A stretch of 64,000 nt of DNA. Source: Calvatia gigantea. Lineage: Eukaryota; Basidiomycota; Agaricomycetes; Agaricales; Lycoperdaceae. The stretch spans positions 2,170,001-2,234,000 of the forward strand of contig JACAAK010000005.1 in the NCBI GenBank assembly GCA_025093985.1. Direction: 5' to 3'. Position numbers and translations under genes: made by a program. Position 1 is the stretch's first letter. The number at the start of each line of letters is the position of its first letter. The notes beneath the pieces were generated by a model. The model saw only the letters and a program-made list of their open reading frames with translations. It was not told where the DNA came from and did no database searches. Positions 26,426 through 38,381 of the stretch are shown here, piece after piece.

Positions 26426-26669
26426 CCATTTGTGTATATTAATAATTCTTCATAATACGGGACATGGCCAGCTGCATATTGCAATATCACAGGAGTAGAA
26501 CCTTTCAAATCAAATTTCACCTTCTTCAGGAGTTTCGGCACGGGCAGACATTTCGCGTTTGTCAACTTCCATATGTTCACTTGGCGCGCCGTCACGATGA
26601 TATCGAGCCCGCTACGAAAGCAAGTTAACAGACGTAAGCAAAACCCGACTCGGGGGTCAACGAAAACAT

Positions 26670-29600
26670 TTATTTCCGCACCTTTTCGGCTCTCCCTTCG
26701 TGGTTGCTATTATCCTTAGCGTCGTCCTTATACACAGATGAGCTCCTGTCCCTGTCTCTCTTCGGCGTATCTTCCCGTTCCTTTCCGTAAATATCGGCTC
26801 GCGAGCTCTTGCGACCACTTTCCCGCCTCTTGTCGTCCTCTTTGTGCCTGGACGACCTATAACTATCTTTATCCCGATCGTCCCTATCCCGCTCTCTTCC
26901 ATAGTCCTTTGTCTTGCGGTCGTCGTAGTCATCGTACCGATGGTGTCGCGAGCTACGACTGCTCCGATCATAATCCTTCCTATCTCGGTGGCTCTCACGA
27001 TAATCTCTATCCTTTTCTCTCTCCCTGTCCTTTTCTCGTTCTCTGTCCCTTTCTTTGTCGCGATCACGCTCGCGTTCCCTGTCACGGTCCCTTACGCTCT
27101 CTCTATCTTTTTCTCTTTCCCTTTCTCTGTCTCTGTCCCGCTCCCGGTCTTCTTTATAATCCCTAGGTGGCTCTTTTCTCTTCCTGCTCGTGGCTGACCC
27201 GCCATCTTCCGAGGCCGCTTCACGCATGCGTTCCTATTAAGTAATGTTAACACCAGACCGCCTCATATAAAACATACGTTACCTTCTGCCTCTTGACGTA
27301 CTTAGCAAACGCCGCTCGCCTTGACTCCTCATCTTCGATAGCCTTATACTCAGGCAGGTGCTCGATGAGAGGAACGACCTGTCCAATAATTAGAAAACAT
27401 TAATGTAGTATCAAAAAAAAACCTCACCTCCTCAAAGGGAAGCGCGATATCGATAGGCTCAGAGAGTTTCTTCATGGCGTATCTCAAATCATCTTGTAAA
27501 TGCCTCTGCCTCCTCTCCGCTCTCCTTTTCTCGTCAGCTTGTTTCTTTAATGCCGCACTCTTGAGCTGTGAGAGATCTTATCAACCCCGAGACCAAACAC
27601 AAAAATGAAAAGGATGTACCGCATTGAACGCCTCACGTAAATCTTCCTCACTTAACTGCCTCACCGCGTCGGTGGCGCCAACCTTTAGTACCTTTATATA
27701 ATCTTCTTCTGTCGTGGCGACTCCGACTACGAATCCTCTCTCAGGTTCTCCCATTTTTACATCTCCGTCTGCTTCTACCGTCACTTTTTCAACCTCGGTC
27801 CCCGGAGGACTCCATTGCCTCAAAACGTCTTGAACCGCCGCGATCTTGGCTTCAAGTTTTTGGTCGAGCGTATCAACGGCGTCCCAAAATAGCTCGAGAG
27901 GGTTAGAACCAGGGTTGCCGAGCATATTGAGATAACGGACATCCTCCCTAAAGAGAGGGTACACCTCTTTCCATTTCGACCCGGCTCTGATTTTTCCTGC
28001 GTTGACGAGGTCTTGCAAGAGGGTCTTAGGTAATACTGTCGGCCCTCACGCTACCGCACACAACGAGAAAACGTACCTTATAGCCTTCCCTTGCTTTTCT
28101 TTCCTTCCTCGTCTTTTCGACTTGAGCCCGTCTCGTCTGTTCCTCGTACTCCCTCTCCCTCACCCGACTGTAATCTTCAAACGCAAGCAAAATATCTAAC
28201 GTCGGCAACTTTTGCAACTCGTGGTCCATTCTGTATTCATCAGACTCCATAACCAAGTTGTGCGCCGCCTTCCAACGTGTGAGGACGTCAACGTTCAATT
28301 CTTTGAACAACGCAACGATCTTGGAGACATTACGCGAACGGGATGCTCGAGATTCTTGCTATATGCCATTCAAAAAAAAAAAAACCTTGATGAAAGGAAG
28401 AACACTCAAATGATAAAAGAACGACGCACCATTTCACGTTGCTTCAATTCCGTGACATACTCTTCAAAAATAAGCCTCCTCTCCGACTCCATACGAGCCT
28501 GCTGCCAAATCGGATGCTGCGCAAAGAGTTTGTCTGCAGTGCGGAAGGTCGTATAATGAAAAACGTTCGGATTCCCTCTCAGCATATTCCGAATTGCAGG
28601 ACGTAACTTTGCAAGCCGAGCTTCCTTTTCTTCCTGCTCCTTCGCCCTCAACCCATTTGTGTACTAATAACGCCAACGTCAGAAATATGTTAAACGTGAG
28701 AGAGGGTGATAATTCCGCACTTTTTCCCAACAAGTCTTCTTCTCAGCAAGGGTGTTCAGAGCCTTGTACAGCGGATCAGTAATAATAGCACGCATCGTTT
28801 GATCCCAAGTCCAATTCGCATCCACACCCGCCTTCTTCAATAAATGAATAAAAGCCTTCTCACCCTCCTCCACAGTTGCAAATCCATTATGCGGAATCAC
28901 AGGATCATCCGGCAAATGGGGGCGCGCTGGCAAAACGGAATTCGCGGCAAGCGGTAAGCCATTGCTACCAATATGAGGACCAACCGCGAGAGGTGTGCCA
29001 GTGTTCGATGTATTGGTAGTGCCATTTGCTTGAAGCTGGGATGAGGGAGTAGATGAGGATGTGTCAGCGCCTCCCGAGGGGACGAGTGCACCTTGAGTTG
29101 CTCCTCCGACTGGCGTAAACCCGGGAGCACCTATAGCCCTGGTTTGACTAGTATAGTTGTTGAATGAAGAGCACATAGTAGAGAAATAACCGATAGTATA
29201 CCTTGCGTTTTGTCCGGGAGGGCCAGTTTGGACTTCATCCTTGACTTGGTCAACGTATAGCAGGACATCCTCAGGCATCTCCCACTTTGATTCTTTGGTT
29301 TCGGTCTGAGATAACGTGTCAGCTCTGGTTCATACCCAAGGCAAAGACACACAACACACATTATAATAATACTTTCGGCCATTTGAGAAATACTCCTTCC
29401 ACTTGGTCTTACTGAGCGCTCGCTGCGGAAAGAGTCTTTGGGACACGGTGCAGAAAAGGTTGGGGAGCAAACTGACCTCGAACGATGTTTTGAGCTCTAT
29501 CATAATGGTTAGTATCAGTGCATAAAAGAGTCATTACTAGGCTTACCATCCGGCTTCTCCCACACACTCTGCTTCGTACCGGTATTGAACCAGTACGTGC

Positions 29601-29697
29601 GTCCTTCAGGATTGCGGTGTTCAGTCTGGGGGGCGCAAACTGGTCAAGTCACGAAGATAAAATATATAACAAATATCAAACATACCCAGATATTCAT
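26670..29697 (-). CDS. PRP40: U1 snRNP splicing factor PRP40 with Arg-Asp/Glu-rich tail
   Basis: The start is ATG 29697 in a 12-nt first coding exon (MNIW), which continues directly into the first WW domain: [20 protein letters not shown], then VWEKPD. A second WW domain follows ([14 protein letters not shown], then KWEMPED). A Ser/Thr/Gly/Ala-rich linker leads to several FF domains. The first is [20 protein letters not shown], and later ones include [13 protein letters not shown] [50 protein letters not shown] and [18 protein letters not shown]40 bridges the 5' splice site (U1) with branch-point factors and the polymerase tail. After the last FF domain, residues encoded by about 26990-27175 are a dense Arg-Asp/Arg-Glu repeat, then a Ser/Lys-rich end. 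Such a tail is not part of the yeast protein. Confidence 0.92.
26990..27175 (-). repeat. Arg-Asp/Arg-Glu low-complexity coding repeat
   Basis: Alternating Arg with Asp or Glu codons, mostly CGx or AGA with GAx, fill the PRP40 C-terminal tail. The nucleotide repeat is imperfect, so selection on the protein composition is more likely than simple slippage. Confidence 0.8.
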
Positions 29698-30567
29698 CAC
29701 GGACGCAAATGTGAGTTGATCGGTTGCAAATAATGCGGTCAACGGAAGACCCTGGACAGCGAGTGATGCGAAAGAGTTGTACTTGTTTGGCTTTGCTATG
29801 TATGGAGGTGGCTGCATTACACCACGATGACTCGAACTCCGACTTCCAGGCTGCAGAGGATTCTCCACCAACGGTAACTTAGGAGGTAATTGGTCCAGTT
29901 TGCGAACCTGAGCCCGATAGCACCAATATCTCGAAACCTGGAATGCTTGACCTCGGTTGGGATCCGATATCGGATAGAACAAAGCAACGTCCCTCCCGTC
30001 ACTGGGCCCAAAAAGGAAGGGAAAAGGTATTCCACGCACAGCCTTTCACGTACAGTAGTGCTTTGCCTTACTTTAGTGGATGTTTCTTATTTCTGCGAAA
30101 AATGTGGCCTACGCAAATAACATCATCACCAACCAGTAACGGACACCCGTGTAAACCCAGGGAGTGGTGATTAGATTAGATCTGTTTATCTAATCTTTGT
30201 TGCAGTTTTACCTTTATGAACCTCACACGGCTACCTGATAGTTGCAGTTTACCTCTTGCCAGGATGGGAAAACGACACACATGAAAGGCGTAAGTGCTTT
30301 CGCCGGAATCCAGATCCCAAGCCCATCTTGATCGATGATCTCTTATGGAATGTTGGTATTTAACTTCCTTTGTGCAACTTTATTCCACTCTCGTCATATC
30401 AGCCCCGAAGCACCTCCGCCGAACTGACCGGGTAACTTAATTCCCGTCTTATGGACGCAAATAATGGTCTCCCCCAATTAGAGCTACCGTATCGGTCACC
30501 CCAACTTAGAATAAGGCGCCTCGGACGAACATCCCACCAGCCTTACTTCTCTTTCTACCATCCAATT
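29698..30567. other. Upstream region of PRP40, no gene seen
   Basis: An open frame on the minus strand continues upstream of the PRP40 start to about 30039, but it adds no WW-like or known sequence and the first splice site lies right after MNIW. I take this stretch as the 5' leader and intergenic DNA. Confidence 0.5.
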
Positions 30568-31150
30568 ATGAACACTACTCTTCCTTTAGAAATCCTCATA
30601 GGAGGTCCTCCTCAGCCTTGACAGCATCGAGCTCATGCGCGTATCGCGCGTCTGTCGACCCTGGAAGGATATGATTGAAGGTGAACTGTGTCTTCGGCGT
30701 TCTTGCTTCAAGTACCCTAGCTTGTCCTACTATGATAAAGGTGATTCCGCAAAGATCAATGGGTTCCGATCAGTTCACATGTTGTGCAATAGGATGCCAG
30801 CCCACAGTTATAGGCGGCATAAGCAACCCCAATCTTACCCACATACGGGTGAGTACCTTCACAATGCCTCAACCCTTACTCATATGATTTACTTACAAGT
30901 TCCACCCGGCCATGAGATGCATATCCTACCGAATGGGAGATCCCATTTCCGCCGTCCGAATCTGCGGTCGTGGAGCTCATAGTGGTTATACCTCCCTCAC
31001 CGACCTTCTGGTTCAAAACGATTTCGCCACCATCCCCACCGTTACCAATCTGCACGTTGGAATACTACCGGAAGAAAATGATGCGCCGCGGAAAAAATCA
31101 GGCCTCCATTCTCGATATTCAATCCCAGCGGGATTACGCTGAAAGACATC
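30568..31150 (+). pseudogene. Decayed F-box gene (tentative)
   Basis: From ATG 30568 the sequence reads MNTTLPLEILI and then, one base out of frame, VLLSLDSIELMRVSRVCRPW with KDMIEG. Together they make a typical F-box (LPxEIL, about 20 residues, W). The shift comes from one extra G near 30601-30606. Further on, fragments in changing frames (NPNLTHIR near 30820-30850; a Thr/Leu-rich stretch near 30990-31060) could be the rest of an F-box/LRR protein, but no clean exon chain exists. It may be a pseudogene or a real gene I cannot splice. The end is approximate. Confidence 0.4.
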
Positions 31151-32079
31151 TTCTCAAATATGGTCAAAGAGTACGTCTACCTCCCACCCTTCACCTGTCT
31201 TGTTTCTCTCACACACGTTAATCAGGACGTCAGAGTTTTGTGACCTAGTTACGTACGCCAGCGGCGGGATTTGCAACCAACGGATACAAATAGGCCTCAG
31301 CATTTCATAAGAAGGCCGGAGATCCTGAGCAGGCGGAAGTACGTCTTTGGATCGCCACAAGTCGGACCGGTGCTGACCTCTCCGCATCCAGGTCTTACGC
31401 CGGCGTCAAAAGCACAATGATCGAGGACGGCATAGTCAAAGTCATGTTTGGGACCGTGATGTAATGGCTACATCCCCTGATAATTCCCGTGTTGGACTCT
31501 CCCTCACATTTTGACGGCACCGACTGAACGGCGTTAATGGCGAACAATAGCGTAATATTGCTCGCTAACTCCGAATTACGAGACGTCATCAGCACATAGC
31601 GAATTTGGTACCTCCAAGAACGTGATTATATGGCCTGAATTGTTTTATGATAATCAACAGTGAGCCGCCAGGCAAGTCATCTGGTGGTTACCTTCGTATC
31701 TTCCGGATACGAAGACCGCACCGCACATGACCTCTACCTGCTAAAATCAGGCAACTTCCTTTCCCAATTTGCGTTATTTTCCCGTGTGGGTCCATATTTA
31801 GTCACTAGCAATTTTCGTTCTTCAACGACGAGCATACAAAATGAGGGAGTAATACAATTTTGAAAGCAGGATGAGATGATTATGTACAACATATTTCTGT
31901 CGTATCCAAAAATTCAACTAAGTAGTAGGGTATGTACTTGCAAATCGTGAAACACATCACGAAAGATGAAATATAAGCCAAAATTGGGGAGGAGCCAAGT
32001 CTAGGAGTATCATAAACTGATGGATTTAGTGTAGTCCCAGAGAATCTCATCCATTTGGAATCCATGAAATGCGGGGTAT
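31151..32079. other. Region without supported gene
   Basis: Short open frames on both strands are present, including one on the + strand at 31660-31863, but none shows a family motif or splice context. It may contain further debris of the F-box gene. I see no repeat or RNA gene. Confidence 0.4.
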
Positions 32080-33708
32080 TTACGGGGCCATAATCGCCTG
32101 GGTCCTCTCCGTGGCCTCTCTGATTGCCCTTTCCGAGGCGCTCAAATGTTCCTCTACAAGTTTCCTCCCGTCCACCCTCCTCCTCGCGGCCAGCCTCGCA
32201 GGGCTCGCACTACCGGGTGTTATGTCGTCGCCGCTATCGTTATTCTGGAAGTCCGTAATCCCGGCCTCCCATCTCTCTATCCTTACCCTACTTCTTTCCG
32301 CACTCTCCCATTCCGATTGCCAGCCACCCATCTTATTCTTCAGCGCCTTGATTTTTCTCCCTGCTTCTGTAGTAGCAGCAGCGTTCACCTGGGCTTGTTC
32401 CGAAAGTGTAGTAAGAGATGATATGAGTGACGAAGTAAATGTGCGGATATATGCCAGATGGGGTATTGCACTTGCAGGTGTCGCTTTTGAGAGTGGGAGT
32501 ATAGGAGGTGGAGGTGGTATTTGCGAAAATAATGCCTTTGTCGGCGAAGGCGAGACAGAAGTCGAGGGTGAGATCTCCCCAAGCTCACGATGCAAGTGCG
32601 CATGAGGGTCTACATCCCACTCATTCTGTTGGATTGCATCTTCCTCCGGTAAGGTATCCAGTGCACGTCCAAAAGAGGCCGCCGTGGGTGTAATGAGAGT
32701 CGTAGAAGACGTGAGGTCTTGATCAGCATCGTGATTATCATCCTCCAGGACAAGCGTGTCAACTCGACTCAAAACATCCGTCCCGTTAGCCTCGCCAGCG
32801 ATTTTTCTGAACTCCCTGTCATATTCTAGTAATTGTCGTAACTGACCCTCCCGATCTCTAGCAGACTCGTCCATTCTGCGGATGATATCCGAAGCGTAAC
32901 GTTCCAAAGCTGGTTGTTGAGATGAATGCAAAGACGTCGCACGACTTGAGGATGCGGACAAGTCGCTGTCCAGTGTCCTAAGGTGCTTCAAAAGATGTTC
33001 CGTTGACTCCAGGTCCTGTGCCAACATTTCCATAGCATCCACTTCTGGTCTTTGGACCTTGATTACAGGCTTCCTCCTCTTCCCAGCCGGCACAGGACTC
33101 CCAAAACCTACCACACCCTCATCCTCGTCTTCGTCGCCGACCTCCTCCCCAGTCATGTCATTCAAATCTTCCGCAAATGAGTGACCTTGCACCAATTCAC
33201 TCGCTACATCTGCATCCAAAGCTAAGGCGTCATCTACGCCATTCAAAACCGCATGCTGATGTGCCTGACTGAACAACTCTTCCTCCTCTTGCTGTCCAGT
33301 ATTAGGAAACTCATCTCTGCCATGCTGCACCCCGGAACTCCGACCGGTGATGTGCATGGGTTCGTCAATCCCCTCTGCTCCCTCGTCATATTCTATTCCA
33401 AACTCCTCTGCCAGCAACTTCGACCCAGCGCTCGGTTCGGGCATCAAAGCAAAGGCAAGTTCATGCGCAAGCGAATGTTGCTTGCTACCCCCATTCATAG
33501 CTCCATTCAGCGTAGGACCGGCGTCTTCGTCGTCTCCTGCTGCGCCCAGTGCGTCTGCTAGATTCGACGTCGTATGAAAAGACGCCGAGGACCTCCGTGA
33601 ACTGCCACTCTGCCGTGAGGGTCTACCAGAAACGGGCTTGGATGGTGGAAGAAGGTGCGAGGACGGCGAGGCAGCGAAGAGGTCGTCCTGGTTTGTGTAG
33701 TGAGGCAT
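32080..33708 (-). CDS. Acidic coiled-coil protein of unknown function
   Basis: A single uninterrupted frame of 542 residues starting MPHYTNQDDLFAASPSSH, unusual here because nearly every neighbour has introns. The N-terminal 60 residues are Ser/Arg/Pro-rich. An acidic middle follows (VGDEDEDEGVVGFG at about residues 190-205), then a basic patch GKRRKPVIKVQRPE that could be a nuclear signal. Predicted helices with heptad-like spacing come next: MEMLAQDLESTEHLLKHLRT, ERYASDIIRRMDESARDREG and QLRQLLEYDREFRKIAGE. The C-terminus has SSLISSLTTLSEQAQV, ALKNKMGGWQSEWESAERS and SASERAIREATERTQAIM. I do not recognise the family. The gene lies tail-to-head behind MMS19 with 193 bp between them. A structural or scaffold role is only a guess. 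Confidence 0.7.
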   Translation of the reverse strand: MPHYTNQDDLFAASPSSHLLPPSKPVSGRPSRQSGSSRRSSASFHTTSNLADALGAAGDDEDAGPTLNGAMNGGSKQHSLAHELAFALMPEPSAGSKLLAEEFGIEYDEGAEGIDEPMHITGRSSGVQHGRDEFPNTGQQEEEELFSQAHQHAVLNGVDDALALDADVASELVQGHSFAEDLNDMTGEEVGDEDEDEGVVGFGSPVPAGKRRKPVIKVQRPEVDAMEMLAQDLESTEHLLKHLRTLDSDLSASSSRATSLHSSQQPALERYASDIIRRMDESARDREGQLRQLLEYDREFRKIAGEANGTDVLSRVDTLVLEDDNHDADQDLTSSTTLITPTAASFGRALDTLPEEDAIQQNEWDVDPHAHLHRELGEISPSTSVSPSPTKALFSQIPPPPPILPLSKATPASAIPHLAYIRTFTSSLISSLTTLSEQAQVNAAATTEAGRKIKALKNKMGGWQSEWESAERSRVRIERWEAGITDFQNNDSGDDITPGSASPARLAARRRVDGRKLVEEHLSASERAIREATERTQAIMAP

Positions 33709-33901
33709 TTGGTGGACAGTGTCTTTGTGATAATGACTCTGGACGCGTAGTTTATTTCGTCTTACACCGTGGCAACCACTGCGGATATCGCCGGCCAGGG
33801 CTCTATATATACAAAGTTTTCGTGGTTGGGCTACACTACTTCTACGAAATCTTTCTATGCAGATCCATGGTACCGGAACCTGAAACGCGCATCAGGGATG
33901 T

Positions 33902-36900
33902 TCACTGAAGCAAGGAAAGAAAAATGGCTGACCAGGCAGTTCTGGCGTCTACAGCCTCTTTCCGTACCGCCCGCTTTGGGTCGTCAAGGGCTTTCGTCAA
34001 CTCTTTGGTTACAGTCGGTTTTGAAGGGTGCAGTATATCATATCGTACAATCGAAGGGAGCTTCTCAAGGTACCTCAGAGCTGATATTCTCACCTTCTGC
34101 ACAAACCCCTGAGACTCTGACCTGGTAAACCCCGGAAGACACGCACCTGAGACGACATTTCGGCCACATTACTATTCTTCAACATCAATCTCACCAATGT
34201 GGGGGCGTGACTCGCCACCAAACTATGCTCTGGCGAATCACCTTCCGCAGCTGCTAAGAGCGTATCTATCACATTTGACCGGATATTTGTGTCCGGGAGT
34301 TCCAAACCACGAAGGAGCAGGGGAAGGAGCTGGCATAAATAATTAACTCTCGGATGCATTGTCAGACCAATGGTACCTACCCCGGGAAGTTCATTTTTGT
34401 ATGCAGTTTTGGGGACAGACTTAATTAACGAAGTCAAAGCGACTAAAGATGCCGTCTGCGCCTGTGGTTCTTTGTAACAACTATGATTCCCCAAGACTCT
34501 ACCTGGCGAAATGAAGTACTCACTGCTTGCATCTTGCGCGCCGCTTACTATTCTCGGCAGAACCCTGCTCACAAACTTTTGCGCATACAAGATCTACGGA
34601 TAGGGGTTAACACATGTCTCAGAAAAGAACAAGAAACACTTTACCCGGATAACAGCGTGGTGTTTCTTGGTCAGTACATCGTCTGCGCCGACAATCTCTC
34701 CAATAGCCCTTGCTACGTCCCAACCCATGGCTTCATCATCAAAGACCTCGAACAGCTTGTCAGTGAACTGCAGAGCAAGGGGGTGATTGCGAATCAGAAG
34801 AGCTTTGGAGATCTGCGGTGTTCGACCATAAAAATAACGTCAGGATAAATTTTGAGATGCCATACCCATGTCCAAGCCTTAAGCGCTCTCCTCCTCTGGT
34901 CAACACTGACACGGGAATCACGAATTTCCTTGTCCCAAAATATCGACAAGACGGTATTCAGGAAAGTGTCCAGGCCTTGACAGGGTATCAAATACTGTCA
35001 GCAGAAGCGTTGGCCGACGTACCATCTGTATCTATTCGTCTGTTCAGGACAGAAGAAAGAATCTCTAAAGCAGCTTCTCGTTGGACCTCCGAATCGGCAC
35101 CCATCAAACTCCACCATAAAATTTTATCGAGGAAAGCATTAACTTCAAGTACGGCTGGCCGTACCTATGGTGAGGAGATATAAGGGACACGCCCGAGACC
35201 GACTTGACCATGCACACACCTCTCTTCGTAGGGCAATGATGGCTGCGGCAAACAATGCCAGCAAATTTTTTTGTGCGGTAGTTGCCGTATCCTGATGCAC
35301 ACAGCTTTTCAGCATCCATTTGCCGCTGGATGGTCGGGAAGACAAACCGAAAAGACAAGCAGTTTCCTATATGAAGGAACCTTCTGGAGGCCTTCCGCAA
35401 TATGCTGAGTGTTACCTTCTAACAAGGCATCAAACAACGCCGCGGCGTAGCTATCCTGCCTCCTGAAGACCGTCCACACCGTCACCAGTTATTCCTACTC
35501 TCCCAGGTGTGATAGGGTTACTCACCCTAGTGGCAAAACCTGTACAACCAAGGTTATAATCTCTCCTGCTTTCTTCACCAGCCTAGAGTCCAGCGCGACG
35601 CGTATCCTCTTCCGCCAGCTCTCTTTCGAACCATCCCCGCCGCCATCTCCTTCGCCCAATGTCTCGAATGCAACGAAAATAAACAAGTGGAAGACTCTAG
35701 GGACCAATCTCTCAATGTACTTGGCGACATCCGGATCGCCTCTGTCGACCTTCTTCTGCAGAGTTTTCACGAGCGTAGTTAAAATCCAATGGGCGTACGC
35801 CGCCTGTATCTCCACCTCTTCGTTTGGTATCCATGATGATGTCAAGGAGGAAGGACTTGGAACGCAAATCAAATCCAGCTTCGTCGTTAGTCGAATGACC
35901 AGCGTCTCGAACAGCTGTGGTTGTACACATAGTGTTTCCAAGGTAGAGAGGACGTTGTGAATCTTCAGACGCTCCGGGATGGCATCGCGCGCTGGCGAGG
36001 AATCTGGGAGGGAACTGAACAAGAGAGGTAGTGTTTGTTCTTCTACGGGCCGAGGATTGACTTTGGCAACCGCAGAGAGCAGGTCAAGAACGGCATCGCT
36101 GGTAGAAGGGATGTAAGTAAGGGTATACAACAAGTGATAAATAAAGCAGGATTACCTTGCATCATCTATCTCGTCAGAGTTCGCGTTCAGAATCTCGTTC
36201 ACATTATGCACGATAAATGTCAATTCCTCGTCAGTCAACAGATTCTCCGTTGTGACGATCCCCTGTAAACCAGCTAACGCAGGACGCCGACAAGACACGG
36301 ATTTCAATCCAACGGCCAGCACCCCGAGTACCTCATCCTTGTAGGCCATCAGTGGGGGCGCCATCAACTCGATCTGCATGCTATCTTCTGCCTGCGCTGG
36401 TTGAGGCGACAATTTCGATAAGGAGTCACGGCTGGCGGTAATAAATTCAGACAAGACCGTGAGCACAGGCCCTCGATTCCCAGCCTCGTCGGGATTCAGG
36501 AATAATTTCACGAGATGGGGCACAGCTTGTGAGATGGTATACTTTGCGACGGAAGCTGTATGCTGTTTGTAAGTACGAAACCCCGTAAGAGGAAGAAGCG
36601 CTTACGCGTGGTACTCATGAACGCACAAAGGATCTTCGCCGCAGGTTTGGCCTGACTCTTCTCCGGCTCCTTGAGTATCCCAATACACTCTTCGCAAACA
36701 TCACGAGCTAGACCCTGGATGTCCGTATCATCACCCGCTTGCTCGTCCGTTTCATATATAGTTTTCACGAGGATTCGGATTGTACGAAGAGCTTCTTCTT
36801 CGTTTACTGAATCTGTAGGTTGGAATACCTATATTGTTGTTTATCAAACCTTGTTTTGCTTATACATGGAAAACATTGGCATGCCTCGAGCTTTAACGAG

Positions 36901-38191
36901 TTCCAAAGCTTACGGGCCTCTGTACGCGCCAATCTTGATCCATATGCCGGGAGGCAAACACTCATGGTTTGCAATGTGTCTTTCTATCTCAACAGTAAGC
37001 GGGTTGTGTTCAGATATCAGGGGTGCAACGTAACCTTTGTCGCTCTATTACCAGCGAGCAATTTCTCCAAAAAAACGGGAACCGCTAACGGACCAAAGTA
37101 TGGAGTCGCACTCAAGCAGGCACTGATTACGGGTAAGTTATACACACACTTTACAGGATTGGGAAGATTCACCGAAGTGCAGTACGCAGGTCATCCGTTG
37201 TGATTCCATATGGGTCGTTCGGCGGGGGTCTAAACGTAATAGGGAAATAACAGAAAGTCACATTAAAGAGCGTCTAGAGAATCGGTGCGTCATTGAGCAG
37301 TGTATAAAAAGACCGATACGTATGAAGCCTTACCTCCACTCTCTCGTGAATATCAAACTCGATGAGGATTACGCGGGCAATGGCAAAGGCAATGGTGAGG
37401 TTTCGGGGATCTTTTTCTCCCTCCGCAAGGCTGGCATAACCATCTAGGAATTCTTTCCCCATAGTCTTAAGCACTGGGGCCAGTCAATTGATTAAACCGT
37501 TGAAAATCGGGTGTAAGTTACCAACCATCTCTGTGATTCGCAACAAGGGAATCCAGGATTGAAAAGATGACGAAGCGAACGGACTGGACTAGTGTCTTTG
37601 GGCGTACATATTGAAACATACTACAAAACGATGAGAATGCGAAGTGTTCTGATGGGGGGACTAGATCGATACCTTCGCAGTATGCTCTGCACTTCAAGAG
37701 CTGAACATGTTGGTAGTTTGACCAAAGATTGAATTCCCTTCAACGCCGGTATGACTGTGCCCGAGTCCTCGAGCTTGCTACAGTAGAAGTTTGATAGTAC
37801 ACGAACTGAAAATATTGATTAATCCTGTGTGTATTGGCGCGTCACAATCTCATACTGGATTGCTTGTTGGTTTTCTCCGGTGGGAGGCTTGCCAAAATTA
37901 GCGAGAGAAACTCAACACCTGAACCGACAAATATCAAAGATGGGTTCTTGTATAATATCCAGTGGTTGTGCCTACCTTTCCTCCGCAAGTCCTCCTCATC
38001 TGCGGTCAGGTATTCCCCAAGGCCTTTGACGACGTTGACAAGACTTGTCCGGTCGGCCAAAATCTCTACATGTGCAATCTAGGGACTGTTGACATCATGG
38101 GAGGTATCGAGGTACCTGATACGATATCTTCGACATCTTCATCCTTTCCCGTTGCAATCCACGTCCGTATCAGGCGTTCCGTGTTTTCCAT
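33902..38191 (-). CDS. MMS19: MMS19/Met18, cytosolic Fe-S targeting factor
   Basis: A large HEAT-repeat protein with more than fifteen introns. The start is ATG 38191 (MENTERLIRTWIATGKDEDV, then EDIVS joined to EILADRTSLVNVVKGLGEYL). The N-terminal MMS19 domain includes VEFLSLILASLPPEKTN, FYCSKLEDSGTVIPALKGI, DVTFCYFPITFRPPPNDPYG and ITTDDLRTALRACLSATP with FGPLAVPVFLEKL. The middle part reads TDIQGLARDVCEECIGILKE and VLTVLSEFITASRDSL. The C-terminal HEAT repeats include PLLLRGLELPDTNIRSNVID and ALDDPKRAVRKEAVDART. The family joins CIAO1 and CIAO2B to hand Fe-S clusters to DNA polymerases, helicases and glycosylases. It is divergent from NDUFAF7 (190 bp apart). Individual exon borders in the middle were not all checked. 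Confidence 0.9.
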
Positions 38192-38381
38192 CGCTGATTG
38201 ACCGAGGCGAGAAAGATAAAAAGGGATTGGATTAAACTGGGCAATGCCAACACCAACAATCAGCGATTTCTGTGGATGTGGTGAATGTGGTCACATGTCT
38301 GCTTTGGCTGGCCCTGTTCAGTGTTTTTGTGAACAACGCCCACGAGACCCCTGGTGCCGCTGCTAGCCTCGCTCGTTGCAC
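38192..38381. promoter_or_regulatory. Probable bidirectional promoter, MMS19 / NDUFAF7
   Basis: The 190 bp between divergent start codons must hold both promoters. The region contains a short direct repeat around GGATGTGGTGAATGTGGTC (38273-38291). A shared control element is inferred only from spacing. Confidence 0.5.

Noticed and set aside
26738..27197. Open frames on the + strand rich in Pro, Leu, Phe and Val
   Set aside because: They are the complement of the Arg-Asp/Glu repeat of PRP40.
32069..32605. 178-codon hydrophobic frame on the + strand that looks like a membrane protein
   Set aside because: It lies antisense to the 542-residue acidic protein; hydrophobic stretches arise from the complement of Ser/Glu/Gln-rich codons.
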